Shown: positions 50,077 through 57,329 of the stretch, in pieces
How positions within the stretch are numbered: the stretch's first letter is position 1
Layout: the number at the start of each line of letters is the position of its first letter
NCBI RefSeq assembly: GCF_037137075.1
Contig: NZ_JBBBNV010000028.1
Location: forward strand, 1 to 57,329
From: JBBBNV01 sp037137075
GTDB lineage: Bacteria; Bacillota; Bacilli; Paenibacillales; NBRC-103111
Reading direction: 5' to 3'
Length of the DNA: 57,329 nt
Notes under the pieces: generated by a model
Database searches by the model: none
Told to the model about the DNA's origin: nothing
What the model saw: the letters and a program-made list of their open reading frames with translations, nothing else
Translations under genes and position numbers: made by a program

Positions 50077-51417
50077 TTATTCTTCAGGGTCAGAGTCCGG
50101 CGCAGCTTCAGCCTGTGCCTGGGCTTGTTCGAGCTTCGCGATAACCGGGCCCAGCTCCTCCTCATAATCCGGATTATACTGAACCGCCTTTTTGTAATCG
50201 TCCAGCGCTTTGGCAGGCTGGGTTAGTTGTTCGAATAATATAGCGCGGTTATAGTATGCATTAGCATAACTCGGGTTTAATCTTATCGCCGTATTAAAGT
50301 CCACTAGAGCTTCAGATAATTTCCCCATTTCTTTCAAGACTACTCCCCGATTATTATAGGCTTTCGAATAACCCAAATTAATTTTGATAGCCTCAGTATA
50401 ATCCATTATTGCCTCAGAGAGTTTGCCTGTAGATTTTAACAAAATAGCTCGGTTATAGTAGGCTTGAGCGTAATCCGGTTTTAATTGAATGGCTTTCGTA
50501 TAGTCCTCCTGCGCTTCTGAAGATTTGCCCAGTGATTTTAGTAAAATAGCTCGATTATAATAAGCCTGCGCAAAGTCCTGCTTTAATTTGATCGCCATTT
50601 GGTAGTCTCGTAGTGCTTCTTCCATGTTTCCTTTTAGTTTGAGTATGATGGCTCTCGCATTATAAGCCTGTGCATGATCAGGCTTTAATTTAATAATTTG
50701 TTCCACATCTGCGAGTCCAAGGTCAAATTCCTTTTTTCTCCTATAAAACTCTGCGCGTAGACTAAGAGCCCTTCCTAGAACATTAAACTCCGTTTGGCTA
50801 TTAATGATTTCAGTTAAAGCCTGCAGCTTCTCCTCCTCATCCTCAATCTGTTCGATTTGCTGAAACCGCTCGTTCCATTCCTTTTCCTGACTGATCTCAC
50901 TCCTTAGTTCTTTATTCTCTATTTTAATTTTTTCCAATTCCTTATTTTTCTTCCACAATCCGTACAAAACTAAAGCTAAGCTGGCAATAGTAAGTGCATT
51001 ACCAATAGAAGCCGAACTAATGATAAGATTTCCGTCGGAATAAATCGCGAGCGCTTGTAATTGTTCACGAACAAAATCCCGCACGGTTTGCATTTTTAAA
51101 AGCTGCGGGATTGTAATAACAAACAGAATGCCCAGACCTAAGGAAAGCAGTTTAAGCTCTCTACGGTCAAAGTAATCATACAGTGTAAAAAATACCCCGG
51201 AAAAAGCGAATGAAACAAGAAAAGGAACATCAGAAAAACCGCTGAACAATGCAAAAAATGTCAATATAAAAAAGGATATAGCCAAAAACAATATCACCGT
51301 ATTCGCAGACGATTCTTCATTCCTCCCGGAAGAGCCTTCCTTTAAACGGGACGCTCCCTCCTTGACGGCGGACGGCTTGTCCCCCCGCTCCTGTAGCTCC
51401 TGCTTCTTTTCGCTCAT
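50077..51417 (-). CDS. Membrane protein with tetratricopeptide repeats
   Basis: 446 residues from the ATG at 51417, seven bases after GCGGGGGG. Residues about 1-40 are charged and low-complexity. Residues about 40-170 hold about four membrane helices (NTVILFLAISFFILTFFALF; SLGLGILFVITIPQLL; IGNALTIASLALVLYGLWKK). A coiled coil (about 165-210) leads to six or seven perfect 34-residue TPR units (AQAYYNRAILLKSTGKLSEA; YSKAYNNRGVVLKEMGKLSE), then an acidic tail. The gene is visibly AT-richer than its neighbours, as for imported or fast-evolving DNA. TPRs bind other proteins. The partner is unknown. Confidence 0.85.
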   Translation of the reverse strand: MSEKKQELQERGDKPSAVKEGASRLKEGSSGRNEESSANTVILFLAISFFILTFFALFSGFSDVPFLVSFAFSGVFFTLYDYFDRRELKLLSLGLGILFVITIPQLLKMQTVRDFVREQLQALAIYSDGNLIISSASIGNALTIASLALVLYGLWKKNKELEKIKIENKELRSEISQEKEWNERFQQIEQIEDEEEKLQALTEIINSQTEFNVLGRALSLRAEFYRRKKEFDLGLADVEQIIKLKPDHAQAYNARAIILKLKGNMEEALRDYQMAIKLKQDFAQAYYNRAILLKSLGKSSEAQEDYTKAIQLKPDYAQAYYNRAILLKSTGKLSEAIMDYTEAIKINLGYSKAYNNRGVVLKEMGKLSEALVDFNTAIRLNPSYANAYYNRAILFEQLTQPAKALDDYKKAVQYNPDYEEELGPVIAKLEQAQAQAEAAPDSDPEE

Positions 51418-51435
51418 CAAAAAACCCCCCGCACT

Positions 51436-51464
51436 ATCGTACAACGGGAGGTAAATATTGACAA
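51436..51464 (-). promoter_or_regulatory. Promoter of the TPR gene
   Basis: Minus strand TTGTCA (51464-51459), 17-base spacer, TACGAT (51441-51436), about 20 bases before the ATG. Confidence 0.6.
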
Positions 51465-51498
51465 CCTTGTTTTATACTGAGGCTGCTAGGCTTGCCTC

Positions 51499-52419
51499 TT
51501 ACTTGCCAAACCGCTCCAGCTGCTCCCGGGTCAAAAGCCGGTCTCCCGCGCGGGCATTGGCCGCGGCTTGGGCCGGAGACTTGGCGCCTGGAATCGCAAC
51601 CGGAGACATCCGATGTGAGATGACGAAGCGCAGCGCAGTCTCAGCCAAATCCTCGCCCTCGTCAAGCGCGCCTTGTACCTGGCCCAGCAGCGCGACCCGC
51701 TCCTCGAACTCCTTGCGCGCTTCGCCGCCCTCATTCCAGCGGACCCGGACGCTGTCCGTAAATACAGTATCCGCCGAATAGTTGCCGGACAGCAGGCCCA
51801 TGGACAACGGACCGCGCACCAGCACGGCGATTCCATGCTCCTCGCAATACGGCAGCAGCCGCTGCTCCGGCTCACGGTGCAGCAGGGAATAATCCACCTC
51901 CACGACACGGCATGTGCCATGCGCATTAAAGCGCTGCAGCACCTCCAGATTGTTCGTTGAGATGCCGTATTCACGGATTTCACCGGCCTGCTTCAGCTGC
52001 TCGAAGCCTTCGAGAAACACAGAGGGGTCCTCGATGCCGCCCAGGTGGCAAAGCATAACATCGACCCAATCCGTACGCAGCCGGTGCAGGGACGCATGAG
52101 CGCACAGCCGAATCATATCCGGCGTCGTCAGAGGCACACCCTGTCCGGTCCGTTTGCCGAAATTCCCGATTTTGGAGACGATATACGACCGGTGCCGGTC
52201 GCCGCCCAGCGCCCTGCCCAGACGCTGCTCCGATAATCCGTTCGGAATGCCGTACGACTCTGCCGTATCAAACAGGTTCACCCCGGTGTCCAGCGAGGCA
52301 CGGATAACCCCGTATGCCGTTGTATCGTCTATTTCCCCCCATTGATTGCCAATGTTCCAGGTGCCCAGCCCAATTGCGGACACGTTCCAGCCTGTACTGC
52401 CAAAGCTGCGGTACAGCAT
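51499..52419 (-). CDS. Aldo/keto reductase
   Basis: 306 residues, single TIM barrel. Catalytic residues are visible: Asp in NLFDTAESYG, Tyr in the same motif, Lys in YIVSKIGNFG, and His in DVMLCHLGGI. The NADPH region (about 235-285) includes ALRFVISHRMSPVAIPGAKS. It reduces carbonyl compounds with NADPH; the natural substrate is not readable. It is monocistronic; the next gene, TPR, has its own promoter. Confidence 0.92.
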   Translation of the reverse strand: MLYRSFGSTGWNVSAIGLGTWNIGNQWGEIDDTTAYGVIRASLDTGVNLFDTAESYGIPNGLSEQRLGRALGGDRHRSYIVSKIGNFGKRTGQGVPLTTPDMIRLCAHASLHRLRTDWVDVMLCHLGGIEDPSVFLEGFEQLKQAGEIREYGISTNNLEVLQRFNAHGTCRVVEVDYSLLHREPEQRLLPYCEEHGIAVLVRGPLSMGLLSGNYSADTVFTDSVRVRWNEGGEARKEFEERVALLGQVQGALDEGEDLAETALRFVISHRMSPVAIPGAKSPAQAAANARAGDRLLTREQLERFGK

Positions 52420-52551
52420 TCGTACCCCTCCTTCAATTTGGTATTCCCTTGTGGTGTAATCGCTTTCGAAACTACCTCTATTAAACCGTTTTTCAGGTCG
52501 CCTGTAAATCCCTAGGAATGGATTGAAAAAAGATATCCCGTGATCAGCAAA

Positions 52552-52585
52552 AGCCGGGATGAGGCTTCACCCCGTCCCGGCCGGA
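52552..52585 (-). terminator. Terminator of the MATE gene
   Basis: GCCGGGA and TCCCGGC pair around GAGGCTTCACC-type bases with inner partners; on the minus strand TTTTGC follows. About 40 bases after the stop. Confidence 0.65.
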
Positions 52586-52625
52586 AACAGCTGTTTCATC
52601 ATGTTTTTGGTTATGTGCTTGTCCG

Positions 52626-54023
52626 TTATGCCCGGCTTGGGCTTCCGGCCATCATTTTGGCGTTTCTCCAATTGCCGAAACGGTAATACAGCAGATTCAA
52701 CAGAGCCGCGACCGCAAACCCAATCGGGAAGCTCCACCAAATCGCATCAAAGCCGTAATGGCTGCTAAAAAAGCTGGCCGCCGGATTCCGTATCACCAGC
52801 AGCGCGATGAAGCTGACCGCCAAGGGCACCATGACCGATCCTGCAGATCGGACCACCCCGGCAACGACGGTAAACACACCAAACAAAATAAACGACCATA
52901 AGGTAACGTTGTTAATATGCACGCCGATGTCGATGGCTTTCCCCGTGGACGGCAGGAACAGCGCCAGTGCTTCCCGGTTAAACCAGTGCAGAATGACCAC
53001 GAGCAGCCCCGTCAACACCACGTTAAAGCCGACGCCGGTCCACGTAATCCGGTTAACCCGGCTCCAGTTGCCCGCCCCGATATTTTGCGCAGCCATCGAG
53101 GTTACCGCCCCGCCGATAGCCATAGCCGGCATCTGCACATAGCTGGAAATTTGGTTCGCGATGCCGAAAGCGGCCGACGCCTCCGATCCGTACGAATTGA
53201 CCAGGCTGATGAGAATGAGATTGCTCACCGAAACTACAATCATATTCAGCCCCATCGGCAGGCCTTTTTGAATCAATGAGCGGAGAATAGCCCAGTCAAG
53301 CCGCAGCAGATGCAGGTCATCTCTGGTGATGCGCAGAAAATACCTTTTCCAGTACAAGTACCAGATTAACAGCACGAAGCTGAGCAGGTTCGCGATAAAC
53401 GAAGCTACCGCCGAGCCGGAAATGCCCATCTCCGGAAACGGCCCGTAGCCTTTAATCAGCAGCGGATTGAGAATAATGTCGAGCACGACCGACAAGAGCA
53501 GGAAATAAAACGGCGTTTTGGCGTCACCGGAACCGCGCAGGACAGCCATAACCAGATTGAAGCCGAATATGAACGGAATCCCGGCAAAAATAATGCGTGT
53601 ATACGCATCCGCCATCTCCTTGGCATCAGCGGGTGTATTCATCCAGGCCAAAATCGCCGGGGAAAATACAACACCGATGATGCCGACAATACAGGCCAGG
53701 ATAGCAAAAAAAACAGTGCTTGCGCCGACCACGCGCTTGGCTTCGTCCGGTCTTCGCGCGCCCAGGTTCTGTCCGACCAGAATTACTGCCGCCATCGCGA
53801 TCCCGAATATCGCACTAATCAGCAGAAACATCATAATATTCGCATTCGAGGTGGCCGCCAGGGCTGTCTCACCTAGAAATTTGCCGATCCACATGGCGTT
53901 AATCGAGCCGTTTAAGGTTTGCAGCACATTTCCCAGCAGAATCGGCAGGGAAAAAATAAGCAGGGTTTTGGCAATAGGTCCCTCTGTCAGCAGAGGACCG
54001 CCTTGGGGTTTCTCAGAGTTCAT
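52626..54023 (-). CDS. MATE-family multidrug efflux transporter
   Basis: 465 residues, twelve membrane helices in two MATE halves. Family marks: LIFSLPILLGNVLQTLNGSI, AAVILVGQNLGARRPDEAKR (with the second-half counterpart VTSMAAQNIGAGNWSRVNRI). It exports cationic drugs or metabolites in exchange for Na+ or H+. The ATG follows TAAAGGAGAACCAAC. Monocistronic with a terminator. Confidence 0.93.
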   Translation of the reverse strand: MNSEKPQGGPLLTEGPIAKTLLIFSLPILLGNVLQTLNGSINAMWIGKFLGETALAATSNANIMMFLLISAIFGIAMAAVILVGQNLGARRPDEAKRVVGASTVFFAILACIVGIIGVVFSPAILAWMNTPADAKEMADAYTRIIFAGIPFIFGFNLVMAVLRGSGDAKTPFYFLLLSVVLDIILNPLLIKGYGPFPEMGISGSAVASFIANLLSFVLLIWYLYWKRYFLRITRDDLHLLRLDWAILRSLIQKGLPMGLNMIVVSVSNLILISLVNSYGSEASAAFGIANQISSYVQMPAMAIGGAVTSMAAQNIGAGNWSRVNRITWTGVGFNVVLTGLLVVILHWFNREALALFLPSTGKAIDIGVHINNVTLWSFILFGVFTVVAGVVRSAGSVMVPLAVSFIALLVIRNPAASFFSSHYGFDAIWWSFPIGFAVAALLNLLYYRFGNWRNAKMMAGSPSRA

Positions 54024-54255
54024 GTTGGTTCTCCTTTAGATGGTTCGGCAGACGTCGCAGCCCCCGAAAGATACATATCCTCTCCATCATACATGCTTGC
54101 GGGCAGATTTTCATCCTTTTGGACAGGAGTTAAAAAAAACATAAGAATTGCGGGAAACGGTTACGGAAGCGCCCTGTTCTATACAAGGAGACACCTCCGT
54201 GACATCATTTTTCTTTTATTCTTTTTTGTCAAAAACCGCTGGTTCAGACGAACAG

Positions 54256-54295
54256 CAAAAAGCCGCGTGCCATCCGGATATCGGAGGAACGCGGC
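54256..54295 (-). terminator. Terminator of the globin-GGDEF-EAL gene
   Basis: GCCGCGT (54262-54268) and ACGCGGC (54289-54295) with an inner CATCCGGATATCGGAG dyad; on the minus strand TTTTTGCTG follows. Confidence 0.8.
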
Positions 54296-54353
54296 GGGAA
54301 CTGCGCAGGCCGGGCTTATCCGGCCACTGTCTATACGGAAGACCCGCTTTTTG

Positions 54354-56270
54354 TCATTCAGCTGAAAAAGGAACGTATAAGAGCTTCTCCAGCTCACCCG
54401 CGGGCAGCGGCCGACTGAAGTAATAGCCTTGAATTTCCTGGCACTTATTGGCCGTCAAAATATCCAGCTGCGCCTTCGTCTCAATGCCTTCCGCAATGAC
54501 GTCCAGCTTGAGATGCTTCGCCATGGAAATAATCGTAGCGACGATCGCTTTATCGTTCTCGTTATTCGTAATATCCGTAATAAACGAACGGTCGATTTTG
54601 AGCTTATGAATCGGAAGCAGCTTCAAATAGCTGAAGGAGCTGTAGCCCGCCCCGAAATCATCCAGGCTGATCCGGACCCCCAATTCGCTTAATTTGTTTA
54701 AAATCCCGGTGGAGATGTTGGCGTCCATCATCATGCTCTCCGTAATCTCCAGCTCCAGGTACTGCGGGGCCAGCCCCGTCTCCTCCAGAATGGCCTGAAT
54801 GTCCTCTGCCATACTCACTTGATGAAACTGCCGGGAGGACAAATTCACTGAAATCGGAATACGCGGTCCTCCGGCTTTGTGCCAGGCGCGCATTTGTGTG
54901 CAGGCCTCGCGAAGCACCCAGATGCCGATTTCATAAATGAGCCCGGTCTCCTCCGCTAGCGGAATGAACGCACCCGGCGACAAAATCCCCTTGAACGGGT
55001 GATTCCAGCGCACTAACGCCTCGACGCCGATAATTTGGTTTACTCCTGTACGGATTTGGGGCTGATAATAGAGCAGCAGCTCATTGCGCTTCACTGCTTT
55101 TCTTAAATACCCTTCCAGCTCGAATTTCTCCACAATCTGGACATCCAGCTCCGGATTGTAGAAGCGGAACCCGTTTTTGCCGCTCTTCTTCACTTCATAC
55201 ATCGCGGTATCCGCATTTTTGAGCAGCTGCACCGTATCCTCCCCGTGCTGCGGGTATAAGGCAATTCCGATGCTCGCCGTCACATAGAAATCATTATCCT
55301 TCAAGCGGTACGGCTGCCCGATAGCGAAAATAATCCGTTCCGCCAGCCGGACAAGCTCCTTCTCGTCATAGCTGCTGTGGCAGACAAGCGTAAATTCGTC
55401 GCCGCCCATCCGGGCCAGCGTGACTTGATGATCCTGAATATTTTCCATAATCCGCGTGCTCATTTCCTTAAGAAAAATATCCCCGTATGTATGTCCGAGC
55501 GAATCATTGATCATCTTGAACCGGTCAATATCCATCATCATGACTGCAAAGCCGGTTCCTTGGTCCCGGTTCGCTTCAATCACCCGGCCCAGCACCTGAT
55601 TGAACATCCTGCGGTTCGGCAGCCCGGTCAGCTCATCATGATCGGCCTGATGCTGAATCGTGTTTTCATAGGCTTCCAGCACAAGCTGCTGCTCGAAATT
55701 AAGCAGCTTCGTCACTGCGTGGCCCAGCTTCTCCGTATCGGGATGCTGGCCGGTCAGCTCCCGTACCATATCCAGAAGCGTGTTCTGAAGGTTCTGGAAC
55801 GCGCCCATATACCATTTGGGTGAAAGCCCGATACGCTGATGAACGGCGGCAATCGTCAGCCGTTTGTCAATAAAGTCCTGATCAATGCGTCCGTTAAACA
55901 TTTCGATGACATGCTTTGACAAAGTTAGACGAAGCCGTTCCACAGTGCTATGATCGGTAATAATTTTTTGCAGGGATTCTACGTGGCTGACAGATTCATA
56001 AAAGGAAGTGGTGACCCGTTCAATCTGAGAGGAAATATAAGGCCGCAGCCAGGAGACCATCTCCAAATCCTTTTCCGTTAAGCCAATCATCTGCATTTGG
56101 GCGAGCACTTCGGACTGTCCTTCCAGTAGAATCCGCTTTTCCGGCGCCGGCGCTGGCTGCTGATCACCCAGCTTGAGCTCGGACAGAGGCGCTTCCTTTG
56201 CATGATCGCTTCCAAAAAGAGCCTTCATCGCATGATACGGACATTTCTCAATATCTTGTTCATTACTCAT
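54354..56270 (-). CDS. Globin-coupled GGDEF-EAL protein, cyclic di-GMP turnover
   Basis: 638 residues from the ATG at 56270, eight bases after GGGAG; a frame extending to 56372 has no site. Residues about 50-205 are a protoglobin/globin sensor (DLEMVSWLRPYISSQIERVT; the haem ligand His about 144 in AAVHQRIGLSPKWYMGAFQN). The GGDEF domain (about 215-375) has LTGLPNRRMFNQVLG and ARMGGDEFTLVC with the intact active site at about 287-291. The EAL domain (about 390-630) has VEALVRWNHP, SVNLSSRQF, LEITESMMMD and DDFGAGYSSFSYLKLL, so both catalytic halves look competent. It probably senses oxygen. It may do synthesis or degradation, or switch. Confidence 0.93.
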   Translation of the reverse strand: MSNEQDIEKCPYHAMKALFGSDHAKEAPLSELKLGDQQPAPAPEKRILLEGQSEVLAQMQMIGLTEKDLEMVSWLRPYISSQIERVTTSFYESVSHVESLQKIITDHSTVERLRLTLSKHVIEMFNGRIDQDFIDKRLTIAAVHQRIGLSPKWYMGAFQNLQNTLLDMVRELTGQHPDTEKLGHAVTKLLNFEQQLVLEAYENTIQHQADHDELTGLPNRRMFNQVLGRVIEANRDQGTGFAVMMMDIDRFKMINDSLGHTYGDIFLKEMSTRIMENIQDHQVTLARMGGDEFTLVCHSSYDEKELVRLAERIIFAIGQPYRLKDNDFYVTASIGIALYPQHGEDTVQLLKNADTAMYEVKKSGKNGFRFYNPELDVQIVEKFELEGYLRKAVKRNELLLYYQPQIRTGVNQIIGVEALVRWNHPFKGILSPGAFIPLAEETGLIYEIGIWVLREACTQMRAWHKAGGPRIPISVNLSSRQFHQVSMAEDIQAILEETGLAPQYLELEITESMMMDANISTGILNKLSELGVRISLDDFGAGYSSFSYLKLLPIHKLKIDRSFITDITNNENDKAIVATIISMAKHLKLDVIAEGIETKAQLDILTANKCQEIQGYYFSRPLPAGELEKLLYVPFSAE

Positions 56271-56951
56271 TCTGGCGTACTCCCTTTCCGCTCCGATTGC
56301 CTGTTTTCCGTTCCCGTCCTCCAGATCTATAGCAACACGTTCCCAATAAATGAATAAATCACGGTTTACCATTGCAATCCTTTACACATAAAATAAAGCA
56401 TCCAATCGACAAAATAAACATAATTTCGACATTTTCAAAATATTGTTTTCATCGGGACGATATGCTTTTTGACCTGAAAACGCATTCTTAAACGCAGAAA
56501 AACCGACTACGATTTCATAGTCGGTTGCACTACTCGCTCCTATATCTCCAAAGTGCCCACATTACGGAGATATGATCACAGCGCCTATTAGAATTTATTA
56601 TAACATACAAATCATGACAGAAAAATCAGTTTTCAGCATCCGGCGTAAAAGATTAACGAATCTAAAAGCGAAACGGGCCTCACGAACGACCCATTCGGAG
56701 TCTCCGGCTGCTGCTATTGGCGCGTCTGCTGCAAATCTGCAGGATGGACTTTGAACAACCATTGTATATTAGCAGCATGGAAGACCGGGACTGTGGTCTC
56801 ATAATTCTGCCATGCTTTCATCTCGGAGTACATAAATAAGACACCCCGGGTGGAGTGCCTTCAATGGATGATATGTATTTGATGATAATACTAAATTTAT
56901 CATAAGCAAAAGGTTCAAAAAGAATCTACATCATAGATTCTTAGTAGTAAC
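56271..56951. other. AT-rich intergenic region before the HEPN-like remnant
   Basis: Holds the terminator at 56497-56526 and a GC-rich imperfect hairpin (AAGACACCCCGGGTGGAGTG, 56838-56857 and CCTT). The plus-strand reading frame at 56572-56754 has no ribosome site and an irregular composition. No gene is supported. Confidence 0.5.
56497..56526 (-). terminator. Hairpin upstream of the globin-GGDEF-EAL gene
   Basis: AACCGACTA (56501-56509) and TAGTCGGTT (56518-56526) are perfect over nine bases; on the minus strand TTTTTC follows. It may end a transcript from the HEPN-like remnant. Confidence 0.65.
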
Positions 56952-57253
56952 CTATTCAATTTCATTCTCAATAGCAGAAAGTATTTTTAGCGCTTCCTGT
57001 GCTCGTTTTTTGTAACGGGCAAACAAAAATAACGAGCGGCCATGCTTTCATTAAATAAGGACCGGTATGCATCTGCAATTTCTTGTCCAAGCACCCCATC
57101 TGCTATGACCAGTTGATTTCTTTGCTTATGGTCATCTACTCTTTTGCCTCTCTTTTGGAGTGCTTCATCTACTAAATGTAATGCACTATAAAAAGTAGCA
57201 GTTACCATCCAGTCATAGTGTTCACATGATTTACCATCAAGGAAGGTTATAAC
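56952..57253 (-). pseudogene. HEPN-domain-like protein gene, 5-prime truncated and frameshifted
   Basis: Reading on the minus strand gives TFLDGKSCEHYDWMVTATFY, SALHLVDEALQKRGKR, DDHKQRNQLV and AYRSLFNESMAARYF, with the R-x4-6-H/N-like pattern and helical look of HEPN proteins. At a T-run near 57020 the frame breaks (the open frame ends CLPVTKNEHRKR) and the natural ending continues in another frame (ARYKKRAQEALKILSAIENE, stop at 56952). The 5-prime end meets a stop codon at 57256-57254 with no start. The gene is likely inactive here. HEPN proteins are often RNases or nucleotidyltransferase partners. Confidence 0.55.
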
Positions 57254-57329
57254 TCACATTCCGCACCCTGAGGATAAGCCAGCGAGTGGAATGTTGCAGT
57301 GAAAAAATAAGCTCAACGAGCTGTAGCGA

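Noticed and set aside
56572..56754. 60-codon plus-strand frame in the right-hand gap
   Set aside because: No ribosome site and no protein-like pattern; the preceding terminator faces the other way.

Overview
The window looks like a chromosome segment of a Paenibacillus-type, endospore-forming Firmicute. The evidence is a GerA/GerB/GerC germinant-receptor operon, an S-layer-homology protein, many lipobox proteins, LplB/YtcP-type sugar ABC permeases with a CUT1-like binding protein, moderately high GC, and AGGAGG-type ribosome sites before almost every gene. I see no rRNA, tRNA, CRISPR array, prophage or complete insertion sequence. The assignment to Paenibacillaceae is an inference from gene content and protein style, not from a database search.

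Layout. 1-10.2 kb: S9 acyl-peptidase, a secreted Ig-like/cadherin-like protein, a divergent SMI1/KNR4-LRR protein, a 22-bp tandem array broken by 75 N, an SLH protein, an adenosine deaminase and a small secreted protein. 10.5-14.7 kb: HAD phosphatase, a lipoprotein, and the ribulose-monophosphate (formaldehyde) module hxlR<>hxlAB with a candidate operator, followed by a 55/63-bp tandem repeat. 14.7-19.2 kb: spore germination operon in B-A-C order, then queF. 19.4-24.4 kb: a SWIM zinc-finger pseudogene and a complete membrane-fluidity module (desaturase-DesK-DesR) with a DesR-like site, then a membrane protein. 24.7-28.0 kb: glpK and glpD with a 30-codon reading frame between them. 28.4-33.3 kb: a PL22 oligogalacturonate lyase with a three-gene sugar ABC transporter. 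33.7-38.5 kb: siderophore-type transporter (binding protein and two permeases, no ATPase), a perfect Fur box, and an AraC regulator fused to a siderophore-binding domain. 38.7-42.6 kb: a BusR-like regulator (GntR HTH plus RCK_C/TrkA_C) next to an osmoprotectant ABC transporter with a long structured leader. 42.9-49.4 kb: an Fbp-like ABC transporter whose permease is translationally coupled to a metallo-beta-lactamase-fold protein, with a divergent LysR regulator. 49.6-57.3 kb: small conserved protein, AT-richer TPR membrane protein, aldo/keto reductase, MATE pump, globin-coupled GGDEF-EAL protein, and a frameshifted HEPN-like remnant at the edge.

The transport and stress genes form self-contained sensor-plus-effector modules: DesKR/desaturase for lipid fluidity, BusR/Opu for turgor (c-di-AMP is the inferred signal), HxlR/HxlAB for formaldehyde, and AraC-PBP plus Fur for iron. 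The strongest candidates for something undescribed are the structured RNA leader before the Opu operon, the metallo-beta-lactamase protein built into the Fbp-like transporter operon, two tiny genes tied to known operons (after desR and between glpK and glpD), and a family of dispersed GC-rich intergenic repeats, one copy of which seems to have seeded the 22-bp array.
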